From assembly GCF_000429085.1 (NCBI RefSeq), contig NZ_AUBE01000008.1:186001-250000 (forward strand): 64,000 bases of DNA. The letters are read 5' to 3'. This DNA is from Streptomyces flavidovirens DSM 40150. Lineage in GTDB: Bacteria > Actinomycetota > Actinomycetes > Streptomycetales > Streptomycetaceae. The position numbers and the translations under genes were made by a program. Below are positions 1 to 7,693 of this stretch, in pieces; position 1 is the first letter of the stretch; every line of letters starts with the position of its first letter. Under the pieces are notes generated by a model. The model saw nothing but the letters and a program-made list of their open reading frames with translations. It searched no databases and was not told where the DNA came from.

Positions 1-1
1 C

Positions 2-838
2 TGGGTGCTGTATCTGCTGTTCGACACCGGCCAGTTCACGTCCGCGAAGTGGACCCCTTTCGCGTACGAGGGCATCCAGGAGCGGCTCCTGCGCGGGCTC
101 GACAACACCCTCAAGGCCTTCGCGTACGCCGCCGTGCTCTCTCTGGCACTCGGCGCGCTCCTCGCGACCGGCAGGCTCTCCGACCACCGAAGGGGGCAGC
201 GGGAGGCGGCGTACTCACTCGGTATGCGCAAGACGCAGGTCATGGCGTACGTCCTGGTACCGCAGGGCGTATGCGCGATGTTGCCGACCATCATCAGCCA
301 GTTGGTGGTCGCTCTGAAGGACACTTCACTCGGCTTGCTGATCACCTATGAGGAGTTCCTCCACGCCGGCAAAGTGATCGCGTCGAATCTCGACTACGAT
401 TTGCCGTTCATCCCCGTAGTGATGGTGATCTCGCCGATCTGCATCGGGATGTGCATGCTGCTCTCCTGGTTCGCCCAGTGGGTGGCCAAGCGGGAGAAGC
501 GCAGTCCCAAGACCGAGGCAGTGGAAGTGGGCCCGGCCGACGCGGGCACGCTGCTGCCGGGCGTGCATGAGCGAAAAAGGGCACGTGCTGCCCGGCAGCA
601 GCCGGAGATCACTTGTCGCGCAGTGGGACCGACACGTACGACGGGTCGGACTCGGGCGACGAGAAGGTCAGCTGCGCGCCGGACGGGTTGTGTTCGATGT
701 AGAGCGGGTCGACGGTGTCGATCACCAGGGCCAGCCGGTGGCCTGCCGGTACGTCGTAGGCGGTGGAGAAAAGCTCCAGGTCGACGGGGAACGGCTGGCC
801 GGGTGTCCGGTCGTGGAAGGTGTACGGCGCATTGCTGA
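2..838 (+). pseudogene. Glutamate-type amino-acid ABC permease (GluD-like), internally deleted remnant, 5' end outside window
   Basis: The frame is open from the first base, so the gene starts upstream of the window; the GTG at 5 is probably an internal valine. The translation matches the polar amino-acid permease family (HisM/GluD): an N-terminal membrane segment, then the EAA loop (EAAYSLGMRKTQVM) and the conserved stretch MLPTIISQLVVALKDTSLG. In intact GluD proteins about 60 residues of membrane core lie between the helix ending in GRLSDHR and the EAA loop; here GRLSDHR joins RGQREAAY directly, so an in-frame deletion of roughly 180-200 bases is inferred. The normal stop after the C-terminal tail is also missing, and the frame runs on as arginine-rich nonsense to 838, antisense to the next gene. 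A membrane protein lacking these helices would hardly transport. The family assignment is secure; the loss of function is inferred. Confidence 0.75.
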
Positions 839-2219
839 CCAGCTTGCCGAGGCCGAGCGGCCCCACGTCGTAGAGGTATGCGACGAGGGTGCCGCTCGAC
901 TTGGTGCTGGAGAGCGTCGTGTGAACCCTGGCGGTGCCGCGCACGCGCTGCGGCTCGGCGTACCGCTCCGACTGCCAGACCGACGCGTAGGTTCGCGGCA
1001 GCAGCGGTACGGACGCCACCGGCGGCAGCTTCAGGAACTGGTCGAGGGCGTTGGACAGCAGGACGATCCCGCCGTTGGCACCCGAGTCGACGTTCGCCCG
1101 GATGGTCTTGATGCCGCCCATGGCGATCTTCCGCTGGTTGGCGCCCACCGACTTCCAGTCGGGGTAGCTCTCGTACGCGCCGGTGGACCGGGACTTGAGC
1201 TGGACCGGCTGCTCACCGTCGATGCCGTTCGCCGCGCCGTTCAGGTGGTGGTCGAACCAGCGCTGGGCATTGGTCCACACGTCGCTCGGCAGCCCGAGCA
1301 GGCCGGTGGCCTCCGCGGTGGCGTGATCGCCGGGGCGCAGCTCCAGACGCTTGGGACCGGTGAGCTTCTCGTAGAAGTCCGCGTACTGGTTGGGCGGGAA
1401 GACGGTGTCGCCCCAGGCGTTGCCCAGCATGATCGCCGAGCCGTTCTTGTTGATCTGATCGAGGTAGGTGACGGGGGAGCGCTTGCGCCCCCACTCGATC
1501 ATGTCCTGCTCCTTGGCCAGGTTGGAGCCGAGGAAGTCCTTCATCGTCTGCTGGAGTTCGGGGCTCGGGCGGCCGGTGAGCTCGCCCGCGCCGCTCAGCA
1601 GCGCCGCGGCCTGGAGGTGCTGCGTACGGCCGCTGTAGATCGAGTCGATGAGGTCGGCCCAGCCGCTCAGCGCGACCACCGCCTTGATCCGCTTGTCGTG
1701 TCCGGCGGCGAGGAGGCTGATCCCGGCGCCGTACGACACGCCCGCCATGCCCACCTTCCGCGGGTCGGCCGGGGTGTTGGCGAGCGCCCAGTCGATGACC
1801 TTGGAGGCGTCGGCGATGTCCGGCGGGCCCGCGACCTCGATGTTGCCGCCCGACTGCCAGAAGCCGCGGGAGTTGTAGCTGACCACGACGTAGCCGGAGT
1901 CGGCGAGCTTCTTCGCCTGGGCGACGTACTCGATCTGCGGCGTGGCCCAGCTGGTCGGCAGCACGATCACCGGGTACGTGCGGCTGCCGTCGGCGCCGGC
2001 CGGGGTGAAGACGTTGGCTTTGAGTACGATCCCGCCGTCACCGGCGATGTCGACGAACCGTACGCCGGGGAGAGCGTCGGTCGCGGCCGCGGGCTGCTGC
2101 GCGGGGGCAGCGGTGGCCTGTGCTGTGGGAGCCACGCCTGCGGCGGTCCCGGCGAGCAGTACGGCGGCGGTGGTGGCGGCCGCCGTAGTGCCGCGCAGGG
2201 GCATGTGGGGGTGTCTCAC
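609..2219 (-). CDS. Secreted S15/CocE-type alpha/beta hydrolase (X-Pro dipeptidyl-peptidase-like)
   Basis: The 536-residue protein opens with an alanine-rich Sec signal peptide (about residues 1-37). An alpha/beta-hydrolase domain follows with the nucleophile elbow GVSYGAG (Ser162), an acid in GNAWGDTVF (Asp271) and a histidine in PGDHATAE (His299). A C-terminal jelly-roll region of about 200 residues is typical of the CocE/NonD and X-Pro dipeptidyl-peptidase (S15) group. It probably cleaves peptides or esters outside the cell; the substrate cannot be read from sequence. The GTG start at 2219 is chosen because GAGGAG lies about 7 bases upstream; an ATG five codons later is possible. The gene converges on the broken permease, whose runaway frame overlaps its 3' end. 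Confidence 0.85.
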   Translation of the reverse strand: MRHPHMPLRGTTAAATTAAVLLAGTAAGVAPTAQATAAPAQQPAAATDALPGVRFVDIAGDGGIVLKANVFTPAGADGSRTYPVIVLPTSWATPQIEYVAQAKKLADSGYVVVSYNSRGFWQSGGNIEVAGPPDIADASKVIDWALANTPADPRKVGMAGVSYGAGISLLAAGHDKRIKAVVALSGWADLIDSIYSGRTQHLQAAALLSGAGELTGRPSPELQQTMKDFLGSNLAKEQDMIEWGRKRSPVTYLDQINKNGSAIMLGNAWGDTVFPPNQYADFYEKLTGPKRLELRPGDHATAEATGLLGLPSDVWTNAQRWFDHHLNGAANGIDGEQPVQLKSRSTGAYESYPDWKSVGANQRKIAMGGIKTIRANVDSGANGGIVLLSNALDQFLKLPPVASVPLLPRTYASVWQSERYAEPQRVRGTARVHTTLSSTKSSGTLVAYLYDVGPLGLGKLVSNAPYTFHDRTPGQPFPVDLELFSTAYDVPAGHRLALVIDTVDPLYIEHNPSGAQLTFSSPESDPSYVSVPLRDK

Positions 2220-2258
2220 GGGTCACTCCTCACTCGTGTCAGTGCAAAGTGACCCGAC

Positions 2259-2313
2259 GGTAACCGCCAGCGCTTACCGTTGGTAACTCCCCGGTAAGTT
2301 ACGTCCGGGTAAC
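2259..2313. promoter_or_regulatory. Cluster of GGTAAC/GGTAAG hexamers upstream of the S15-type hydrolase
   Basis: Within 55 bases, GGTAAC occurs at 2259, 2282 and 2308, GGTAAG at 2293, and an inverted copy (CTTACC) at 2273. The cluster starts 40 bases before the hydrolase start codon, in its likely promoter region. This could be an array of protein-binding sites; no regulator is assigned. Confidence 0.3.
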
Positions 2314-2330
2314 AATTGTTGGACGAGCTG

Positions 2331-3512
2331 TCAGCCCAGCGCGCTCTTCGTCTGCCAGTCCGCCCAGGAGACGTTCCACTCGCCGAAGCCGTTGTTGGGC
2401 GCGACCGTGCCCTTGGCGTCGTCGCCGGTCATCTCGAACGGGTCACCGACCTGGACGTGGCGGTAGATCCACGCGGCGTCCTTGTCGCTCATGCCGACGC
2501 AGCCCGAGCTCTTGTTGGCCTTGCCGAACCAGGCCTTGTTCCAGGGCGCGGCATGCGCGTACATCCCCGACCAGGTCAGCCGCATCGAGGAGTCGACCAT
2601 CTTGTCGTAGGCGTCACCGAGGCCCACGGTCTCGGAGCGCATGTTGATCGTGCCCTCCTTGGACATCAGGACGGCCGTACCGCGCCACGAGGCCTTGTCG
2701 CCGCCGGGCGTGCCCGCCGACATCGGAACGTCCTTCACCGGCTGCCCGTCGCGCATCAGCCTGAGGCGGTGGTTGTCGAGGTCGACCTTGACGATCTGCT
2801 GCTCGCCGATGGTGAAGTGCGTGGCGTAATCGCGTACGAACCAGCCGCCGCCGGTGCCCGAGTCGACGCCGTCGAGATCCGCCCTGAGGGAGACCTTCGT
2901 GCCCGGCTCCCAGTACTCCTTGGGGCGCCAGTCGACGCGGTCCTTGCCGGAATAGTCCTGCATCCAGCCCCAGGAGCCCTCCGTGGCGTTCGAGGTGGTC
3001 ACCTTGAGGCGCTTCTCGACAGCGGCCTTGTTCTTGACCGGGTGGTCGAAGACGACCGACAGGGGCTGGGCGACGCCGACGGTGGTCTTGTTGCCGGGGA
3101 CCATGTTGAGCTTGTTGACCTTGTCGGGGGCCGCGGTGGTGAAGTCGGCCTTCGCGCTGCCGCCGTGGTCGTCCTCGGCGCGGACGGAGTAGTCGGTGCC
3201 AGGGGTGGTCTCGCGGTCGGAGGTCCAGGACTTCCCGTCCCCGGACACCTTCCCGTCGAGCCTGCCGCCCTTGGAGTCACTCACCGTGACGTCGTTCAGC
3301 GTGCCGTCGGCGATCTTCACCCGCACCGGCTCGCCGGCCTTGGCGTGCTTCCCGTGGAGGTTCACCGAGATCTGCGGGGCCGCCCCGGTCAGGCCGGCCG
3401 CCCCTGCCTCCTCGGCCCCGCCGGCGGAGCAGGCGGTGAGCGCGACGGCGAGCGTCGCGGTGCCGGCCAGCAGGGTGCGGGTGTGATTGCGTGTGCGGCT
3501 CGAGCGGCTCAA
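2331..3512 (-). CDS. L,D-transpeptidase lipoprotein (YkuD domain with Ig-like repeats)
   Basis: The 393-residue protein has a lipoprotein signal with lipobox LTAC (Cys28). About 200 residues of Ig-like, bacterial beta-sandwich sequence follow, then a YkuD catalytic domain. The catalytic motif reads HAAPW...SSGCVGM, giving His320 and nucleophile Cys338 with the usual 17-18 residue spacing. Such enzymes form 3-3 cross-links in peptidoglycan, the main cross-link of mycelial actinobacteria, from the outer face of the membrane. The start is TTG at 3512, supported by GGAGG 9 bases upstream; no other start lies nearby. It is divergent from the gamma-glutamyltransferase gene and shares its 314-bp upstream region, which holds a Crp-like site. 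Confidence 0.9.
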   Translation of the reverse strand: MSRSSRTRNHTRTLLAGTATLAVALTACSAGGAEEAGAAGLTGAAPQISVNLHGKHAKAGEPVRVKIADGTLNDVTVSDSKGGRLDGKVSGDGKSWTSDRETTPGTDYSVRAEDDHGGSAKADFTTAAPDKVNKLNMVPGNKTTVGVAQPLSVVFDHPVKNKAAVEKRLKVTTSNATEGSWGWMQDYSGKDRVDWRPKEYWEPGTKVSLRADLDGVDSGTGGGWFVRDYATHFTIGEQQIVKVDLDNHRLRLMRDGQPVKDVPMSAGTPGGDKASWRGTAVLMSKEGTINMRSETVGLGDAYDKMVDSSMRLTWSGMYAHAAPWNKAWFGKANKSSGCVGMSDKDAAWIYRHVQVGDPFEMTGDDAKGTVAPNNGFGEWNVSWADWQTKSALG

Positions 3513-3694
3513 CTGGAAAACCTCCGGTGCGATTGCTGTCGACCCGAAGAGCCGATTGAACAGGGAGCGGTTGCGCGAATGACGGGAAATTCTCCCAAAT
3601 CCGCTGTGACAAATGCCGCAGAAGGGAGGGGGGAGGGGCCAATGGCCCGGAAGGCCGGGCGTACGGCCGTACCGGGCCCGGCCTCGTGATCAAT

Positions 3695-3708
3695 GTGACA
3701 ACGGTCAC
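3695..3708. promoter_or_regulatory. Crp-like binding site (GTGACAACGGTCAC)
   Basis: The sequence fits the Streptomyces Crp consensus GTG-N6-GNCAC exactly, and its outer arms GTGAC/GTCAC form an inverted repeat. A further GTCAC lies at 3713-3717. It sits in the 314-bp gap between the divergent L,D-transpeptidase and ggt genes, about 180 bases upstream of the transpeptidase start and 130 upstream of ggt. Crp control is inferred from motif and place only. Confidence 0.4.
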
Positions 3709-3767
3709 GACCGTCACGGCCGCCTCCGATCGGTAATCGACGCGGCGCACCGATGTTCGAGGGGGTC

Positions 3768-3797
3768 CTGACGCACGTGGCGTGCTGAAGTTACGCT
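3768..3797 (+). promoter_or_regulatory. Candidate vegetative promoter of ggt
   Basis: CTGACG (3768-3773) and TACGCT (3792-3797) are separated by 18 bases and resemble Streptomyces sigma-HrdB promoters (TTGAC..TAnnnT). A start about 7 bases after the -10 would leave a leader of some 20-25 bases carrying the GGAGG of ggt. Confidence 0.4.
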
Positions 3798-3826
3798 GCG
3801 CGGACACGTGTTGACTGGAGGTACGC

Positions 3827-5698
3827 ATGCGCCGCTCCACGGTACGAATGCTGTCGTTCTGGGCCGTTGCGGCGGTGGTGGGGTCAGTGGGCGCCACTGC
3901 CTCTTCCGCCGCGCCTGTTGCCGCACCCGCCCCCGCTCCCACTCCGGCACCCGCTCCCGCGCCGTCATCGCCGCCGCCACCCGTCAAGACACCGGTCGCC
4001 GCCGGGTACGGGGGAGCGATCGCGAGCGTCGACGCCGACGCGTCGGCCGCCGGCATCGAGGTCCTGAGGCGGGGCGGCAACGCGGTGGACGCGGCCGTCG
4101 CGACGGCCGCGGCGCTCGGGGTCACCGAGCCCTACTCGGCGGGCATCGGCGGTGGCGGCTACTTCGTCTATTACGACGCCAAGTCCCGCACCGTACGCAC
4201 GGTCGACGGACGCGAGACCGCGCCGCTGAGCGCCGACAAGTCCCTCTTCCTGGAGGACGGCAAGCCCATCGCGTTCGACGAGGCGATGACGAGCGGGCTG
4301 AGCGTCGGCACGCCAGGCACTCCGGCCACCTGGGACACGGTGCTCGGCGCGTGGGGCACCAAGCCGCTGCGTACGCTGCTCCGGCCGGCGGAGAAACTCG
4401 CGCGCGACGGCTTCACCGTCGACTCGACGTTCCGCTCGCAGACCGCGGCGAACGAGGCGAGGTTCAGGGACTTCCCGGACACGGCGAAGCTGTTCCTGCA
4501 GGGCGGGAAGCTGCCGGTGGTGGGTTCCCGGATGAAGAACCCCGATCTGGCCCGTACGTACGCAAAACTGGGCCGCGGCGGCGTCGGCGAGCTGTATCGG
4601 GGTGACATCGCCCGCGACATCGTCCGTACGGTCCGCAAGCCTCCGGTCGACCCCGGCGCCACGAGGGAGGTGCGGGCCGGCGATCTGACGGCGAAGGACC
4701 TGCGGAAGTACGGCACGCTGAGCCAGGCGCCGACGAAGATCTCGTACCAGGGGCTCGACGTGTACGGCATGGCGCCGTCCTCCTCGGGCGGTACGACTGT
4801 GGGGGAGGCGCTCAACATCCTTGAGCGCACCGACCTCTCGCCCGATGCGACCAGTCAGGCGCAGTACCTGCACCGGTTCATCGAGGCGAGCCGGATCGCG
4901 TTCGCGGACCGGGGGCGGTGGGTCGGAGACCCGGCCTTCGAGGACGTACCGGTCAAGGGCCTGCTGTCGCAGAGGTTCGCGGACTCGCGGGAGTGCCTCA
5001 TCCGGGACGACGCGGTGCTGACGAGTCCGCTCGCACCCGGTGACCCGCGAAAGCCCGGTGGCGGGTGCGGGGCCGGTGGGACGGCGGCGCCGACGACGTA
5101 CGAGGGCGAGAACACGACGCACCTGACTGCCGCCGACAAGTGGGGCAACGTCGTCGCGTACACGCTGACCATCGAGTCGACGGGCGGCAGCGGCATCACC
5201 GTTCCCGGGCGGGGCTTCCTCCTCAACAACGAGCTGACGGACTTCTCCTTCGCCCCCGCCAACCCGGCGGTGCACGACCCGAACCTTCCGGGGCCCGGCA
5301 AGCGTCCGCGGTCGTCGATGTCCCCGACGATCGTGCTGGAGGACGGGCGGCCGCTGCTCGCGCTCGGTTCGCCGGGCGGCGCGACCATCATCACGACCGT
5401 TCTGCAGACCCTGACGGGTCACCTGGACCGTGGGCTTCCGCTGGTCGACGCGATCGCCGCGCCGCGCGCGAGTCAGCGGAACGCGGCGACGACGGAGCTC
5501 GAACCGGGGCTGTGGAACAACCGCCCGTTGCGGGAGGAGCTCGAAGCGATCGGGCACGTCTTCAAGCTGAACCCGGAGATCGGCGCGGCGACGGGTGTGC
5601 AGCGGCTGCCGGACGGGCGGTGGCTGGCGGTGGCGGAACGCGAGCGGCGGGGCGGCGGCTCGGCGATGGTGGTAACACCGACCGGTAGCACGAGCTAA
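3827..5698 (+). CDS. ggt: Secreted gamma-glutamyltransferase
   Basis: A 623-residue T3-family N-terminal-nucleophile hydrolase that hydrolyses or transfers the gamma-glutamyl group of glutathione-like compounds. It has a Sec signal peptide (about 1-28) and a short Pro/Ala linker (about 30-55). The precursor should cut itself before the threonine pair in ENTTHLTAAD (Thr430/431), as in known family members, leaving a small subunit that begins THLTAADKWGNVVAYT. The motif SGGTTVGEALN and the glycine-rich oxyanion region GSPGGATII are present, and the length is normal. The ATG at 3827 has TGGAGG 8 bases upstream. Streptomyces lacks glutathione, so the substrate is more likely a gamma-glutamyl peptide or polymer. 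A second, leaderless paralogue lies at 28687. Confidence 0.9.
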   Translation: MRRSTVRMLSFWAVAAVVGSVGATASSAAPVAAPAPAPTPAPAPAPSSPPPPVKTPVAAGYGGAIASVDADASAAGIEVLRRGGNAVDAAVATAAALGVTEPYSAGIGGGGYFVYYDAKSRTVRTVDGRETAPLSADKSLFLEDGKPIAFDEAMTSGLSVGTPGTPATWDTVLGAWGTKPLRTLLRPAEKLARDGFTVDSTFRSQTAANEARFRDFPDTAKLFLQGGKLPVVGSRMKNPDLARTYAKLGRGGVGELYRGDIARDIVRTVRKPPVDPGATREVRAGDLTAKDLRKYGTLSQAPTKISYQGLDVYGMAPSSSGGTTVGEALNILERTDLSPDATSQAQYLHRFIEASRIAFADRGRWVGDPAFEDVPVKGLLSQRFADSRECLIRDDAVLTSPLAPGDPRKPGGGCGAGGTAAPTTYEGENTTHLTAADKWGNVVAYTLTIESTGGSGITVPGRGFLLNNELTDFSFAPANPAVHDPNLPGPGKRPRSSMSPTIVLEDGRPLLALGSPGGATIITTVLQTLTGHLDRGLPLVDAIAAPRASQRNAATTELEPGLWNNRPLREELEAIGHVFKLNPEIGAATGVQRLPDGRWLAVAERERRGGGSAMVVTPTGSTS

Positions 5699-5740
5699 CC
5701 CTGCGGGGGCCTTTCCCCACCCCGCCCCGCCCCACACCGT

Positions 5741-5943
5741 GGCTCCGCCCCGACCCCCGCTCCTCAAGCGCCGGACGGGCTGAGTGCGCCGGGGGTGCTG
5801 CCGGGGCTCCGCCCCGGACCCCGCTCCTCAAGCGCCGGAGGGCTGGATTTGGTGGGCAGGGGCGAGGGGTGCGGGCCGGGGGAGTGGGATGGTGCACCGG
5901 GGCTCCGCCCCGGGCCCCGCTCCTCAAGCGCCCGAGGACTGGA
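5741..5943 (+). repeat. Three copies of a Streptomyces intergenic GC-rich repeat
   Basis: A module of about 40-47 bases occurs three times (5741-5782, 5801-5847, 5898-5943). Each begins GGCTCCGCCCCG and runs through CTCCTCAAGCGCC to a GGCTGGA-like end. Modules of this type are scattered between genes in Streptomyces genomes. No coding capacity is visible. The stretch 5944-6185 holds further degenerate G-rich copies. Confidence 0.75.
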
Positions 5944-6004
5944 TTTGCCGGGCAGGGGCGAGAGGGGTGGGCCGCGGGGGGTGTGGGGTGTGCTGGCCGG
6001 GAGA

Positions 6005-6183
6005 GAGACGTGCCGGTCGGGTAATGGGTTTTGCCGGGCGGGGCGGGGTGTACCGGGCGGGGGTGGGGGAGATGCGCCGGCCGGGGGTGTGCCGGGCAGG
6101 GTTGAGAGAGGCGGGCCGGGGAGCGGGATGAGCGGGCCGCGGGGAGACGTGCCGGTCGGGGTAACGGGTTTTGCGGGCGGGGG
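6005..6183 (+). repeat. Direct repeat, about 39 bases, two copies
   Basis: A unit beginning GAGACGTGCCGGTCGGG and ending in GGGTTTTGC..GGGCGGG appears at 6005-6043 and again at 6144-6183, differing by a few bases. It lies inside the repeat-filled gap between ggt and map and looks like a local duplication. Confidence 0.65.
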
Positions 6184-6185
6184 CG

Positions 6186-6230
6186 GGTGTGCGGCCCTGG
6201 CCGTGACCACAACGGCCAGGGCCGCACACC
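6186..6230. terminator. Perfect 19-bp stem-loop between convergent ggt and map
   Basis: Arms at 6186-6204 and 6212-6230 are exact reverse complements around a 7-base loop (GACCACA). Its position between two converging genes suggests a bidirectional terminator. There is no T tract, as is usual in Streptomyces. Confidence 0.7.
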
Positions 6231-6245
6231 CCGCCCCCGCCCGGC

Positions 6246-6325
6246 ATATCCAGCCCGTCCGGCGTTTGAGGACACGCCCGGAGGGCGTCCGGGGGTCTGG
6301 GGGCTTGCCCCCAGTTTCGGGAAGG
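6246..6325 (-). repeat. Inverted copy of the intergenic repeat, next to map
   Basis: Read on the minus strand, this segment contains CCCTTCCCGAAACTGGGG, GCAAGCCCCCAGA and ends in CGCCGGACGGGCTG. It is related to the three plus-strand modules upstream. A near-identical stretch lies inside the coding sequence at 8507-8555. Confidence 0.65.
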
Positions 6326-6395
6326 GGGCGGGTAGGGGACAGCGCCGCAGGCCACCCGCACCCCGCCCGCACCCCGCCCGCGCCCCACCCCACCA

Positions 6396-7163
6396 TCACT
6401 CCACGGTCAGCACGCGCGGCCCCGCATCCGTGACCGCCACCGTGTGCTCCGCGTGCGCGGCCCGGCTGCCGTCGGACGTGCGCAGCGTCCACCCGTCCGC
6501 GTCCGCGTAGAACGCGTCCCGGCCGCCCCCGAGCAACATCGGCTCGATCGCCAGCACCATGCCGTGCCGCAGCACGAGGCCGCGCCCCGCCCGCCCCTCG
6601 TTCGGCACCTCCGGGCCCTCGTGCATCGTGCGTCCCACGCCGTGGCCGCCGAAGCCCTGCGGGATGCCGTAGCCCGCGGACCGGCAGACGCTGCCGATCG
6701 CGTGGGCGATGTCCCCGATCCGGTTGCCGGGCACCGCCGCCGCGATGCCCGCGTCCAGCGCCTCGCGGGCGGTGTCGGCCAGGCGTACGTCCTCGGGGCG
6801 GGCCGCGCCGACGCTGAAGGTGACGGCCGAGTCGCCGACCCAGCCGTCCAGCGTCGCGCCGCAGTCGATGCTGACGAGGTCGCCGTCGCGCAGGCGGTAG
6901 CCGGTCGGGATGCCGTGCACGATCGCGTCATTGACGGACGCGCAGATGACAGCGGGGAAGGGCATGGGGGCCCACGCCGGGTGGTAGTTCAGGAAGGGCG
7001 ACGTCGCCCCCGCCTCCCGCAGCACGGCCCGCGCCACCTCGTCCAGCTCGCGCAGACTGACGCCGATGCCCGCCGCCTCCTGGACGGCGGCCAGGGTTTG
7101 GGCGACCACCCGGCCCGCTTCCCGCATCGCGTCCACTGACAAATCCGTCTTGATCTCAACCAT
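6396..7163 (-). CDS. map: Type I methionine aminopeptidase
   Basis: A 255-residue cytoplasmic M24A metallopeptidase that removes the initiator methionine from nascent proteins. All five metal ligands are visible: Asp in SIDCGA, Asp in GDSAVTF, His in GGHGVGRTMHEGP, Glu in AIEPM and Glu in AEHTVAV. The length is that of the short bacterial form without an SH3-like N-terminal extension. The gene is divergent from a small XRE regulator with only 41 bases between start codons. A TATAAT box ends 7 bases before the ATG, so the message should be leaderless. Streptomyces usually has more than one map gene; this regulator-paired copy is probably a conditional paralogue rather than the housekeeping one (inference). 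Confidence 0.92.
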   Translation of the reverse strand: MVEIKTDLSVDAMREAGRVVAQTLAAVQEAAGIGVSLRELDEVARAVLREAGATSPFLNYHPAWAPMPFPAVICASVNDAIVHGIPTGYRLRDGDLVSIDCGATLDGWVGDSAVTFSVGAARPEDVRLADTAREALDAGIAAAVPGNRIGDIAHAIGSVCRSAGYGIPQGFGGHGVGRTMHEGPEVPNEGRAGRGLVLRHGMVLAIEPMLLGGGRDAFYADADGWTLRTSDGSRAAHAEHTVAVTDAGPRVLTVE

Positions 7164-7170
7164 GCCAATT

Positions 7171-7198
7171 ATTATACCGGTCGGAGCGGTATTAGAAT
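7171..7198. promoter_or_regulatory. Shared divergent promoter with operator-like inverted repeat (map / XRE)
   Basis: On the minus strand TATAAT (7176-7171) lies 7 bases from the map ATG. On the plus strand TAGAAT (7193-7198) lies 6 bases from the regulator ATG. Both spacings put the transcription start at or next to the start codon. Between them is an inverted repeat, ATACCG-N7-CGGTAT (7174-7179, 7187-7192), overlapping both -10 boxes. A protein bound there would shut both promoters; the XRE protein is the obvious candidate. Confidence 0.6.
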
Positions 7199-7204
7199 GA
7201 CGGC

Positions 7205-7456
7205 ATGGTACGTACCCCTCTCACCCCCGAAGAACGCGAACGCGGCGAGCGCCTCGGCCAGTTGCTCCGCCAGGCGCGCGGCGACCGCACCATGGTGGAC
7301 GTCGCGGCGCAGGCCGGCCTCTCCGCCGAAACTCTCCGTAAGATCGAGACGGGCCGCGCCCCCACCCCCGCCTTCTTCACGGTGGCCGCGCTGGCGGGCG
7401 TACTCGGACTGTCCATGGACGAAGTCGCTGCCCGTTGCGCCCTGGTGCCGGCGTGA
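7205..7456 (+). CDS. Small XRE-family helix-turn-helix regulator
   Basis: The 83-residue protein is almost entirely one HTH domain. The helix-turn-helix is in the segment VDVAAQAGLSAETLRKIETG (about residues 31-50), followed by AALAGVLGLSMDEV. It has no effector domain, so it is a simple DNA-binding repressor or activator. There is no ribosome site, fitting a leaderless message from the TAGAAT box 6 bases upstream. It probably controls itself and map through the inverted repeat between them. Confidence 0.85.
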   Translation: MVRTPLTPEERERGERLGQLLRQARGDRTMVDVAAQAGLSAETLRKIETGRAPTPAFFTVAALAGVLGLSMDEVAARCALVPA

Positions 7457-7693
7457 GCAGCACGCACCGGTGGGTCGCAAGCTGCTCACCCGCAAGTACA
7501 CGTCGTGGCGGTTCTGGTTCACCGACGTGCCACCCGCACCTGAGACGTCAGCCTCAGACCGTGGTCGCGCTCAGCAGGAGGAGTCTGCGCCTTGGATGAA
7601 AACCGCCCGTAGCCGCGCCGTAACACAACTGCGGTCGAATGCCTGCGGACCGGATGGTTCCAGATGGTGACGGGCGGCAGGGGCGGGACGGCT

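Noticed and set aside
567..2252. Long open frame on the plus strand (561 codons) antisense to the S15-type hydrolase
   Set aside because: A shadow of the real gene: Val/Arg/Gly-rich composition, no family match, and third-position GC bias belongs to the minus strand.
5741..6325. The repeat block as an attachment site or mobile element
   Set aside because: No integrase, transposase or tRNA end lies nearby, and the modules are of the dispersed intergenic type.
7457..7663. Possible small gene between the XRE regulator and the hypothetical protein
   Set aside because: No frame combines a start, a ribosome site and Streptomyces codon use.
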